Positions 1 to 10,000 of a stretch of DNA of 64,000 nt are shown one piece after another. The first letter of the stretch is position 1, and every line of letters begins with the position of its first letter. The notes under the pieces were generated by a model. It was not told the origin of the DNA and did not search any database. It worked only from the letters and a program-made list of their open reading frames with translations. This DNA is from Podospora pseudocomata (Eukaryota > Ascomycota > Sordariomycetes > Sordariales > Podosporaceae). Location of the stretch: the NCBI RefSeq assembly GCF_035222375.1, contig NC_085891.1, forward strand, positions 744,001-808,000, written 5' to 3'. The position numbers and the translations under genes are program-made.

Positions 1-1
1 T

Positions 2-973
2 GCTTCTCCGCCTCCTCCATCTCCAACAAAGCCTGCACCATCGCCAGTTCCACCCAAGCATACATCCATTCCTCGGCCAGCACCAGCTGCCCCAACACCA
101 CCACCAGCTGCCCAATCCCAGTACCAGCCCCCGCCACAGAAGCAGCCTACCCCCAAGCCAGCAGCATCGTCAACAGGTACAGCAGATGAATACTCGTTCC
201 GACCGTACGACACGCCGAAGAAGTCGCGGAAGAAGTCAGAAACTGATTTCTCCGAGTCTTCCTATGCCCACTCGGCCTCGACCGCGAGAACCACGCCCCC
301 GCCGCCGATGAGAGAGCCATACACAACCAACGACCCGAACAAGATCGTCATTCGAGCGGTGTACGCCTACCTCAACGAGTTTTCCAAGACGCCGGCGCAG
401 CAGCTTATCTCGGGCATCAAGCCTGTCACGGACGGTCTCATTCTGCGAATCACGAGCGCGGGACTGTTTGTCGACGACGACGTACGAGGCGTGGCACAAA
501 GGGAGTGGGACGTCAAGGCCTGGACTCTTAAGCAGATCGAGATCTGGTGTCCCACCCACGCGCAGAATGCCTCCGCTTCTAGTGCCCCAGGTTCGATCCC
601 TACCAATCACCCCTTCTTCAAGACCATGCCTACCCGTCCCCGCGCTGCTGAGCGTGGTGCGACCAAGGTAATGATTGGCGAAGAGGCGCTGGAGTATTTA
701 AGTGAGTTCTCGCGATGCTGCAAGGGTACGTGCCGCCGTGGGCAGGCCTCGGCTGGAGGACCTCCGGCTAGGGGGCTGCATCTTGTCCGGGCTACGCAGA
801 GGGATGCTGGTGGCAAGAGATACCTTTTTGTGGTGGATGAGGAGGAGGGATGGAAGATTGCCGATGGCATCGCGGCCCTCAGGGGCAGTGGCCAAGTCAG
901 AGCGCTTGGCGTGGCTGGTTTCAGCAGCCTTGAGTCGAGGACAGTGCTGGACTCGCTCGGTTTCCATCAGTAG
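2..973 (+). CDS. C-terminal part of a proline-rich protein of unknown function (5' end outside window)
   Basis: The reading frame is open from the first bases of the window to a TAG at 971-973, giving the last 323 residues of a larger protein. The first 100 or so residues are Pro/Ala/Ser/Lys-rich and look disordered. A folded block follows: about residues 115-185 (motifs VIRAVYAYLNEF, GLILRITSAGLF and KQIEIWCP), then a short linker and a second block near residues 225-320 (GEEALEYLSEFSRCCKG, RYLFVVDEEEGWKIADGIA, QVRALGVAGFSS). I do not recognise a named domain; the pattern fits a conserved filamentous-fungal protein with a low-complexity N-terminus. An in-frame ATG at 308 exists, but the open frame upstream argues that it is internal. 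The gene converges on the HET-domain gene downstream. No function is proposed. Confidence 0.7.
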   Translation, partial: ASPPPPSPTKPAPSPVPPKHTSIPRPAPAAPTPPPAAQSQYQPPPQKQPTPKPAASSTGTADEYSFRPYDTPKKSRKKSETDFSESSYAHSASTARTTPPPPMREPYTTNDPNKIVIRAVYAYLNEFSKTPAQQLISGIKPVTDGLILRITSAGLFVDDDVRGVAQREWDVKAWTLKQIEIWCPTHAQNASASSAPGSIPTNHPFFKTMPTRPRAAERGATKVMIGEEALEYLSEFSRCCKGTCRRGQASAGGPPARGLHLVRATQRDAGGKRYLFVVDEEEGWKIADGIAALRGSGQVRALGVAGFSSLESRTVLDSLGFHQ

Positions 974-1667
974 AGGAAGCCTCGTGTTTCGACATTGCCT
1001 CTCTCGCCAACACCGTTGCATCCGCACCTACAACTTCAGCCACACTTCACCAGTACATATTACTGTTCATTCGTTTGCATTTGATTATTGTTTCGGCGAC
1101 CAGACGCACGCATATCATACCCCAAAAGTACGGCGAGCATATTTTTGTCGATTGAGATACCACCTTGCGAGTTTTTATGGAGGATAATTGGAGGAAGACA
1201 GGGGATGCAGGATATGGAACATCTTTGAGGGAGTAAATCACCTGTTTAGTTGTGGAACGACGAGTGAGATGTTGTGTGGACATGATGATGGGATGATGAT
1301 GTATGTGTGAGGATGTTTTCTGATGGAACGAGTTGAAAAAGAAAGAGTGAAACCAACCCAACTCATTTTTGGCATGGATGGCAGCATTCGGTGCATATGA
1401 GGAGCGGAGAGAGACATTCTTGCATGTGATATATAGTTATCTTCTTGTACCTGACCTACTACATGTGTGTCTTTGAGGTGACGGAATACAATCTTTAATA
1501 ACCCCTTCCTGGCTTTCACTTTGGACCATATCATCACATTACGAAATGGCTGGTGTCTGTTTTTGAGACAACCAAATATGTACTATCGAACCAGAACCAT
1601 GCTTACTATCTATCCAATCCCATATGCAAAAATCCCATCCTACCCTGTTCCCTAGAAGATGCGAAAC
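974..1667. other. Intergenic region between convergent genes
   Basis: About 690 bases between two convergent stop codons. It should hold both 3' UTRs. There are AT-richer patches and imperfect ATGATG runs near 1280-1320. I see no gene in it. Confidence 0.6.
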
Positions 1668-4600
1668 CTAAATAGGAAGCGTGCTATACCCCCTCCCCTG
1701 ATGCCTCTTACTCCCATCCATAACCCCCAGCATGTGCACCTCCGGCGGCCTCGCATAATGCCCATACCCATCCGCCATGGAAAACGCCCCCGAGACGACA
1801 TGATGCCTATGCTCATGCTCAAAAAAGTCCAGATCCACATCCTCCTCCACACTAGTAGTAGTATGATGATTACCGTTCCTATCCCCATCCCTCTGATGCG
1901 TCCCCCCAGAGAGCAAGTCGTACTGATCTGAACTCCTCACTTCTTCTCCTCCTCTTCCTCCGCCGGTGACCTCCTCCTCAGCAGCAGTGGCGGCATCCCT
2001 AGGCATCCAAACCTTTGGCTTCTTCTTCCCATACCTCCCCTTCACCCTCTTCCACCACCTCCCCACCCCCCTTTCCCCATATTTCCTCCTCCTACTCCCA
2101 TCGTCATACCCCTCATCAAACGAAGCCAGGTATTGCTCAAACAGCTCGGGCACAACTACACTATGGATCACAACCCTAGCCCCAAAATCAACCGCGTGCC
2201 CCACAAACGCCCAGGCAATAAACGCCCAGTCTAGCACTTGCGCCCCCCCTTGCGCAGCCCGGGAGAAGGTGTACAGCACCACCAGAGTGATATGCAGCAC
2301 ATTCCACACCAGCCTCACCTCCACCCCGGCAAACACAAACATCTGTATCAGAAACAGCGAGTGAAGGATCAGCTTAGCGATAATCGCCATCTTGGCCAGG
2401 GGCGCTAGAAAAGAAAACATTGTTGCGCAGATTGCGATGCCAAAACCTACACACCCCGAGGCGACGAGGCCGTCGAGGGCTGTGACTGACAAATGCGCCG
2501 TCACCGGGGTGAGGGCGTCGGAGAGAGAGGGCCGGGTGGGGAGGGGGTGGGGGTAGGTGGGTGGTTCCCGTTCGATGATCAGCTGCCATGTTTCCGGGAG
2601 GGGGACTGAGGCAAGGGTGGGAGGGGGTGCTTGTTTTTCCTCTCGGCGGAAGGACGGGCTGATGGGGGTCGAAGGAGGGGGGAGGCGGGTGACGGTTAGA
2701 GGGCAGTCGTAGACTGTCCTCAGGAGGCCGCGGGGGTGACGCTGGAAAGCGGTGGATATGTTGTCGTCCGACGAGAGATCGGGGGGTTTGGAGTGGTCGT
2801 ACGTGTCTTCTTCTACAAGCTCAAACGACTTTTCGTACGTAGCTTCGAGGGCGTGGTAGTAGAGCTTTTTGACGTTGGTGACCACACGACGGACTCGAAA
2901 CAAAGCGCCGGGGTAGGGTTGTGCTGGGCTGGCGGCAAGGCCGGGCATGTCGTTGTTTTGTTTTGTGATGAGGGGGTTGTCGAGCTGGATGGCTATGCAA
3001 TAGGGGCCAATATCAGGGGCTGCAAAGGCGTCTGTTTCGCCTTCTTCTCGGTGAATTTCGACGGAATATTGATCACCTGTTGTGGTGTCGTGGACGGTGA
3101 AGGCGCAGCTCGAAAAGGGGTCTGGTGGGCCAGTGCATACCAGTACTGCCACCTTGGTTCGACTGACAGTGTTATTAGGGAGGTATAAGTCGTTCTTGAC
3201 GTTGCGCAGATTGGTAAATGTTGACCCAAAGGTGAGTTTCTGTTTTGCTGGGTATAATGGCACCCAACGATCTCTGTGGTTCTTTGATGGCCTCTGCCTT
3301 GGTCCGTTCATGTTGAAGAATAACGACATGGGCACGCCATCCATGCTCCTCAATATACATGCCATCCGATCGGCTGACTTGTTCAGCCTCATGAGTGGCT
3401 CCGTGTTGAAGCCAAGCAGGTTCGCGATTATAAGATGCTTGTCGCCTGGAACCGTAGTTGCCCTCTCGCTCAGTTCGTTCCACACCTGTACAAACAATGT
3501 GCAAAAGTCAGGAGCCAGCGTCTCTCTCCCATGCGCGGCCTTGACCGGCTTGACACCGTTCGCAAATGATGACCGGAACTCGTGGTTCAGGCACCGGGTC
3601 AAACTAGCCACCATGGCCAAGCTGATATCCCTTCCCATGCCTGCTGTTGAACCACTGTTCATCATTTGTAATGGCTCATGGTTGGTCTTGCCAGGTATTC
3701 TCCTCTTAACCCAGCTTACCGGTATCCCCACAAGCTCAGAAAGCCACGACTGCTGTGGCCCCTGGGGTGGAGGAACAGCCCTCGGTTGCTTGAGCTTCGG
3801 CGAAAGAGCATTAAACGTCCCATCAGCACACTGAACCTCAACCACATTCCCCAGCGCCGCCTCCTGAAACGTCCAACTCCTCCCAATCCACGGGCTCACC
3901 GAAAACCTCGCGCACTGCTCCAGCGTATCCGAGTTCTCAATCGATATCTTCTCCAAGTTGGGGTCCAACACCAACACCCTATCCGCCGCCTGGTACACCG
4001 CCGGCAACTTGTTGATCGCCCTCATCCTCAGCAACCCCATGCTCACCGGCGGCATACACAACGCATCAATCCAAAAGTACCTCGGCCTCCTCCTCGCCGC
4101 CGTCTGAAACCCCGTATCAACCGAACCCAACAGGTTAAACTCGGCCCCCGCATCCTCCCCCTCCCTCAGCGCTTTCAGCCTGCTCAAATACCCAAACACC
4201 CTCCTCAACTGACACTCGGGCATAGCATTCGCATTCGCGTTCCCGATCCCATCCGCCCAGACATGACTGATAATCACAAACCTCGTCCTGGCCGTCATCC
4301 TCACCACCTCCAGTCGTATCCCCCGCTGCAGCGACCCCCTCAGCCTAACAAGCGGCACCCCCCCATCCTCAATAATCCCCCTTATCTGATCCATCCCCAC
4401 CCCCATCGGCTGACACTGACACCCATAGCGTATATGCCTGGGCACGTAGCTGAAGACGTCCGCATTACTAGCCACGCACTCCTCAAAATCGCACCCCTCA
4501 TGGCTCGTCTCTGTAGAAAACAGCCGAAACAACCTCGTGAAGTAATACGCAATCGCATAGTTGTAACTCGTGAGCACCTTTCGTGCATAGAACGGGCACC

Positions 4601-5285
4601 ACCCCCTCAGCCGTAACACATCCAACATGAGCTGCGCGCTCGGTGAAATGTCAGGGTTGCCATTACTATCCAGCGTGGCAACTTTTTCGTGCTTCGGCCA
4701 GGGCAAGGGCATGTCCTCCGCGTCGACCTGGACCAAATCCCACAGTACACTCCGGAGCGTGGTACAAAGGACTTTGATAGACAGAACAATAGTCGGAATC
4801 GGCTTGACATGGCTCTGCGAGACGCGGTCAAAGTCCTCCGCCAGATCAACCACCGCGTCCAAAAACCTGGCGTGCTCGTAGATGAGGCGTTTCCTTGCCT
4901 CGCGCGAGATGGGCGGGTCATGTGTTCCTTCTTCCCCTAGTGATGATGGTGGTGGTGGTTGTTTGGTCGTGTCCCTTGGGGGTATGGCGTGCGAGGTGAG
5001 CCACTCGTTCAGCAAAGGTATCAACGGCCGGGCAGACACGCTTCTCGACACTTTGTATTCCCTGTAATCAATCGGCCGGCCCAGAAACTCGGCGATGGTG
5101 CCAAAGTACAGCCATGACTGCGCCAGCGACGCCAGCCTCGGGGCCGGGAGGCTGGCCCACTGGTCGCCGAAGCCGTGGAGCTTGGGGAAGTCCCAAAAGT
5201 CGGTGCCAAACACAAAGGGGGTGTCGGCGACAAAGGGGATGTCCAGCGGCTCGACCCCGGCGACGGGATGCGGAAGAAAGTCCAT
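1668..5285 (-). CDS. HET-domain (heterokaryon incompatibility-like) protein with C-terminal membrane segments
   Basis: A single uninterrupted frame of 1,205 residues from ATG at 5285 (context aaccaaATGg). The HET domain lies around residues 335-480 and shows its usual landmarks in order: ISHVWADG near 338, YFWIDALCMPP near 400, AINKLPAVYQAADRVLVLD near 420, and WIGRSWTFQEAAL near 470. Upstream is a Cys-containing segment (GCQCQPMG ... GGVPLVRL) common in large fungal HET proteins. After about residue 940 there are three to four hydrophobic stretches (VGFGIAICATMFSFLAPLA, LILHSLFLIQMFVFAGVEV, VLHITLVVLYTF, AFIAWAFVGHAV), followed by a basic, disordered tail. HET-domain proteins mediate nonself recognition and cell death in fungi; this specific role is inferred from family only. 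The membrane anchor suggests action at a membrane. It is much longer than a simple HET protein. I saw no NACHT or STAND module. Confidence 0.88.
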   Translation of the reverse strand: MDFLPHPVAGVEPLDIPFVADTPFVFGTDFWDFPKLHGFGDQWASLPAPRLASLAQSWLYFGTIAEFLGRPIDYREYKVSRSVSARPLIPLLNEWLTSHAIPPRDTTKQPPPPSSLGEEGTHDPPISREARKRLIYEHARFLDAVVDLAEDFDRVSQSHVKPIPTIVLSIKVLCTTLRSVLWDLVQVDAEDMPLPWPKHEKVATLDSNGNPDISPSAQLMLDVLRLRGWCPFYARKVLTSYNYAIAYYFTRLFRLFSTETSHEGCDFEECVASNADVFSYVPRHIRYGCQCQPMGVGMDQIRGIIEDGGVPLVRLRGSLQRGIRLEVVRMTARTRFVIISHVWADGIGNANANAMPECQLRRVFGYLSRLKALREGEDAGAEFNLLGSVDTGFQTAARRRPRYFWIDALCMPPVSMGLLRMRAINKLPAVYQAADRVLVLDPNLEKISIENSDTLEQCARFSVSPWIGRSWTFQEAALGNVVEVQCADGTFNALSPKLKQPRAVPPPQGPQQSWLSELVGIPVSWVKRRIPGKTNHEPLQMMNSGSTAGMGRDISLAMVASLTRCLNHEFRSSFANGVKPVKAAHGRETLAPDFCTLFVQVWNELSERATTVPGDKHLIIANLLGFNTEPLMRLNKSADRMACILRSMDGVPMSLFFNMNGPRQRPSKNHRDRWVPLYPAKQKLTFGSTFTNLRNVKNDLYLPNNTVSRTKVAVLVCTGPPDPFSSCAFTVHDTTTGDQYSVEIHREEGETDAFAAPDIGPYCIAIQLDNPLITKQNNDMPGLAASPAQPYPGALFRVRRVVTNVKKLYYHALEATYEKSFELVEEDTYDHSKPPDLSSDDNISTAFQRHPRGLLRTVYDCPLTVTRLPPPSTPISPSFRREEKQAPPPTLASVPLPETWQLIIEREPPTYPHPLPTRPSLSDALTPVTAHLSVTALDGLVASGCVGFGIAICATMFSFLAPLAKMAIIAKLILHSLFLIQMFVFAGVEVRLVWNVLHITLVVLYTFSRAAQGGAQVLDWAFIAWAFVGHAVDFGARVVIHSVVVPELFEQYLASFDEGYDDGSRRRKYGERGVGRWWKRVKGRYGKKKPKVWMPRDAATAAEEEVTGGGRGGEEVRSSDQYDLLSGGTHQRDGDRNGNHHTTTSVEEDVDLDFFEHEHRHHVVSGAFSMADGYGHYARPPEVHMLGVMDGSKRHQGRGYSTLPI

Positions 5286-7027
5286 TTGGTTTTAGGAGCC
5301 GCCCGAGACGCTTGTGAATGCGGGGTGCAGACACAGCTCCATGGTTCGCGGGGAAAAGAGTCGGCCGGCCGGGTTGCCGAGATCGCGGCGGTTACGGGGG
5401 ACTTGTGTTGTCGTCGTCAAGAACAAGCATTACTAGGTGTGACAATCAGGGGAGTCGCGTATACCACAAAGTCCTCTCCGTATGGCCGCTTGTTGGTTTG
5501 GTATCCAAGATGTTTGAGCGGGGGTGTTGTGTTCCCCAAGCGTGAAAGTTGGGGGTCTTCAAATTTGATGTGCGTGAGGAATAAGTTGACTGAGAGCGGG
5601 CGGATGTCAGACAGAAAGGAAACACAAAAAGGAAAGAACAAAACGCCCGGATAGGCCGAACGACAAATCCAAGTAACCTATACAGGTCAAAATCAGGAAT
5701 ACGGACTTCCAGAGGGCAACTTCCGAAGGGCAACGTAGGTCTTGGGAGAGGGAAAGAAAAGATAGGCGGCACAGTCGGGGGCACGAACGGAGACGAAGAG
5801 ATCATCCAAGCAGGCACCACACTCCACGAGAGTCTGAGAAGCAGTTGGCGCTTACAAAAGTCTGGGCGGCGGGCGCGTGTTGAGATAATAGGATGCAATA
5901 GACGGGGCTTGGGGAAAAGAAGAAGAGGGGTCTCCCAGGGGAAGAAGTCCTGACTGACTGACTGAACCAAGACGACGTGCTTTTTGTCCGTAATCGTCAA
6001 AGTCCCAAGAGAGGATGACGGCCCCCATGTTCCTCGGCAGCGGAGGCATCGAGGGGCGGGTAAGAGGGGCCACGAACGGCCTGTGCAAAATACGACCGAC
6101 TGTGCCGCTGTCGTACAGATGGAGCATCCACCCAACTGCGGGATACCGAGAGGAGCGCGAAACGAAGGACCTGCAGGTCCAGGAACGAACTCCAAGGTGA
6201 GAGCCGCGGTGAGTCGAGGCTGCGCATAAACGCTTTGGACGTTGGTTGTTGGTTGGAAGTTTTCCTACAACTATGTTGGATCATCAAACAACACCTCCAC
6301 CATAAACCTGGGAAAATCCAGGACGGTTATCGAAATGAACAGCGGCCGCATCGTTAACCGTCTCATCTTCCTGTCGCAAAGTCATCATCCAATGATGTGT
6401 CTGGCGCAACATGAGATGAAGTGGGATTAGAAATCCACTCTTAGGGCTACATACAATTGCTCGGACGACATTGTAAAGCGAGCCCCTGGTTCCTGGCATA
6501 TCCCCACTCTCCACTGCACCTCAGCCCTATCTCGAGCATACCACATTGAACCTCATGCGGTTTGCTTCATCCAATTCTGACACCGGATCGGGAATCAAAA
6601 TGCAAATGCCAAAACTCAACGGTTGTCGAAATGCTATGCTGTGCGGCGCTGTTGTTGAACTTGCTCGTTATTGGCTTTGATGACGATGCTGATGTGCAGT
6701 TCCGAGCCTCTGCGAGACTGAATTTCTGACATCAGATCGGGATCCAGTCCTCCTTCTAGAAACGCATTGTTTCCTCTTCTGTGCCTCCAAAAAAAAAGAA
6801 AAAAAGAAAAAAAGACTTCTGTTCTATCAACGTATTCGAGTATTGCTGCTGCCAATCGCTTACCCCGTCCCGTGTACATACAGTAACTATTCCCATAACC
6901 ATGGCAGCACACCTGCCACCTTATTTCCTGCTACATTCCCAATCCCAACAGATAATACACCCTATCTATAACCCCTAAACAAAACCCTCACTACGCAGTT
7001 GTCGTCATCATCACTCTCCTACCTGCC
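5286..7027. other. Upstream region of the HET gene and downstream region of the DIP2-like gene
   Basis: About 1.7 kb without a convincing gene. It should include the HET-gene promoter and 5' UTR and the 3' UTR of the DIP2-like gene. An A/G tract (A-runs separated by single G) lies at about 6788-6813. A 249-residue minus-strand frame at 5446-6195 has no recognisable features. Confidence 0.5.
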
Positions 7028-10000
7028 TCACCTCCCAATAGGTGACCGCAACGTTCCCGACATATCCCTAGTCCAATCTCCATCATTGTCCTGCTGCCCA
7101 TTACCATTCCCCTGCAACCCGCCACTACCAGGCCTCAAATTCCAATCATCCAACGACTCCCTCCCATCAACACCAGGCAACCTCAGCTGTGGCGGCCCAG
7201 TCTGGGAAAGCATACTCACAGTTCCCTGATAGTGTTCGGATCCAGCAGGCGCCGGCGTCCGATCTCTCGAAGGCCCCTCAGACCCAAACTGATCAAAGTC
7301 AGGCAGCTCAAAGCCGTGATCCTGAAACGGTGGTCTTGGCTGCCTGGTCTTTGTCGGCGTCTGATCACGGTCTCTGTCCATGATCTCAGGCACCCTCTCA
7401 TCCGCCGGCATCTCCACCGGGAACGGGTTCGACAACTGCACCTGTTGATACTGCTGCTGCAGTTCCAACTCACGCTGCTCCAGAATCTGCGGCGCCGGTT
7501 CCACGTTCCTCAACGAGCTGCTCCCCGGTTGGATCGCCCCGCTCGACGAGCGGAAACTTCCCACACTCGCACGGTGAGCATCTATCGTTGGGGAGTCTGG
7601 GTGGTCGCTTGATGGTCCGAGTGACTCTCTGTCCATGTCCTTGATAGCGAACTGGGCCATGGTCCGCATCTTCCTGCTGACCCACCCAGCCAGGATCCTT
7701 CCACGCTGCTTCTCTCCCAAACGACTTCGGGGGAAATCTCCCTTGTTGACAAACGCAACGATATCAGTCACGATCTGATGTTCGTTGAGGACCGCATTCA
7801 CAATGACAGGAACAATGGAAGCAAGGTATGCCTTGCGGGCCACCTCGGCAACAACCACAACAAGACCACCGGCTTGGAAAACAGTACTGGAAAAGGATGT
7901 GTCAGCAAAACATGGCCAAGGGTTAGAAAATGTGGACAGAGAACTTTACCATCCACCCGGTACAATGCTGTGATGGCATCGTTCAACCGAAAACTCAATG
8001 TCCATTGGGAAATGGCTCAACCCATTGATCTCAATCGTCTCCCCAATGTTGCCGAGGACAAAGACAACCTGCATGTCCACCAGCGCGCCGCCTGGCCCAA
8101 TAGGCCTCCTTACACTGTGCAAGAAACCCAGGTCTCCAGTGCGAACATACTGGATACTCGGGTCCTCCACCGTCCGCCCGTCAAACCGCTGCACGTCGAA
8201 CGCGTCCTTGGACCTATAGAACGCCTTGGCGCAGGCTTCCGAATCGACCCAGATCTCACCAAACTCTCCCTCACTGCACAGCATACATGTCTCGGGGTTG
8301 ACAATGGCAATCTGTGTCGAGACCGGCACCATTCCCGAGTCTTGAACAAGCAAAGCCTTGGGATCCCGCTCGGGGTCTGTGGCTTGAATGAGACCCTGAC
8401 GCAGAGCCTTGCGGTCCAGCCAGAGCTCGATGGGCTCAATGCACATGTACGACCGCGAGGCGATCATCGGGTTGAGAACATGAGAATATACCGTGTTGAT
8501 GGCAGTACGGTCAAGGCCGGCCGTGGCAAAATGCATCCGTACCTTCTGGAATACATCGACGCGGGGCCTGGCCTCGGCCGATATCATCATGTTTTTGAGC
8601 TCATGCAACGTGAACCCCTTACCCGGCACGGTTCTCATGGCGTAGTCAAGCATCTGAGGAGTGGCGTAAGTATCCTTGATCTTGTACCTTGACAAAATCA
8701 AGAACAAAGAAGCAGGATTCTGGGCAAACTCGACCGGGGAAAGCAGGTACGTGGGCGTGCCGATGTAAATGCCCATGAGACACGTGTGGAGGAACCCAAG
8801 CCCGGTGGTACTCCTGACACAGCCAAGAACTGGCCGGGAGCTAGTCATCTGGCAGGTTTCCTTCTGCACTTTACACATGCCCAGGATGGTATCGTGGCCT
8901 AGCTGAACCGCAATACGGCGCTGGTCAGGCGTCCAGTACGTCCATATAACCACCGGATAACCAGGCTGAACCCACGCCGGATCCATCGTGATGCCCAGGT
9001 CTCTCAGGCCGCTGTTCTGCTTGGGCGGCTTGGTTGTGTTGAAGATGTTGGGCACCATAATCTTGAGAATCTGGGCCGACTGCTTGATGTGCTGAGCAAC
9101 TGTCTTGGTTTTGAGAAGGTGGTCGACCTCTTGATTCACCAACACAGCTCTAACCGAGTAGTCTGCCAGCAGATGCAGAAACGCAGGCACATCTTCCGAG
9201 AGGCGATTCTGGTCCATCGGTGCTATGGGGATGACAATCACGCCGAGGTTGATGCAGGCGTGCACAGCAAAGACAAACTCTTCCGAGTGTGTGTACATGA
9301 GCACAACGTGGTCGCCAGACTTGAGCTTGACCTTGTTGCGGAGGTAGACAGCCACGGCAGCAACCTTGACATCAAACTTCTTCCAGGTAATGCCCTTGCC
9401 TTCTTTGCCTCGCCCATCAATGGTGCAGATGGCGAGCTCCTCACCCTGTCTAGCAACTCGCCACTGAATCAAATCAGTGATGCTGGTAAAGTTGTTGAGC
9501 GGAGTAGAGGTCCTGTCATCCATCACCACCTCTCGATGATCGATGCCCGAGTACTGCTTTTCCGCTGACGCGAGAAGCCGGGACCGAGTGTCAGACGCCA
9601 TGGCGGACCAGATGCCACCAACCGGGTCAACTCCCACGGGCAGGTTGAGCACGGCATGCTCCACTGCAAACTTGACATGAACGCAGGGCAAGTTTCCCAG
9701 GTCAAACTCTCTCCGACAAAGCATGTTGCCGATTTCACGGCGTCCATTCTTGAGCACTCTTGGCAGAGAGTTGGGGGCTGTGATCATCACACAGTACAAC
9801 CGGAGGTTGTGTTCCTGCATCAGAAGGTCCATGCATCTTTCAGCGAGTGCATCAAGCAGTGCTGTGTCCAGCTGCCGAGGCGGTCCTCCATTGGTGGCCG
9901 GCGCAGTGGATGCCGCTGCCGACTCGAGAACCACGACCGGCAGGTGTTCCTCATTGACAAAGACGTCAAAGGCAGAACAATCAAAGATTTTGGGCACGTT

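Noticed and set aside
3678-4616. Plus-strand frame of 312 codons
   Set aside because: Exact antisense shadow of the HET domain; Pro/Arg/His-rich composition produced by the reverse strand of C-ending codons.
5446-6195. Minus-strand frame of 249 codons upstream of the HET gene
   Set aside because: No recognisable domain, low-complexity Pro/Ser/Arg composition and no supporting context; probably HET-gene leader.
7778-8692. Plus-strand frame of 304 codons
   Set aside because: Antisense to the well-supported DIP2-like gene.
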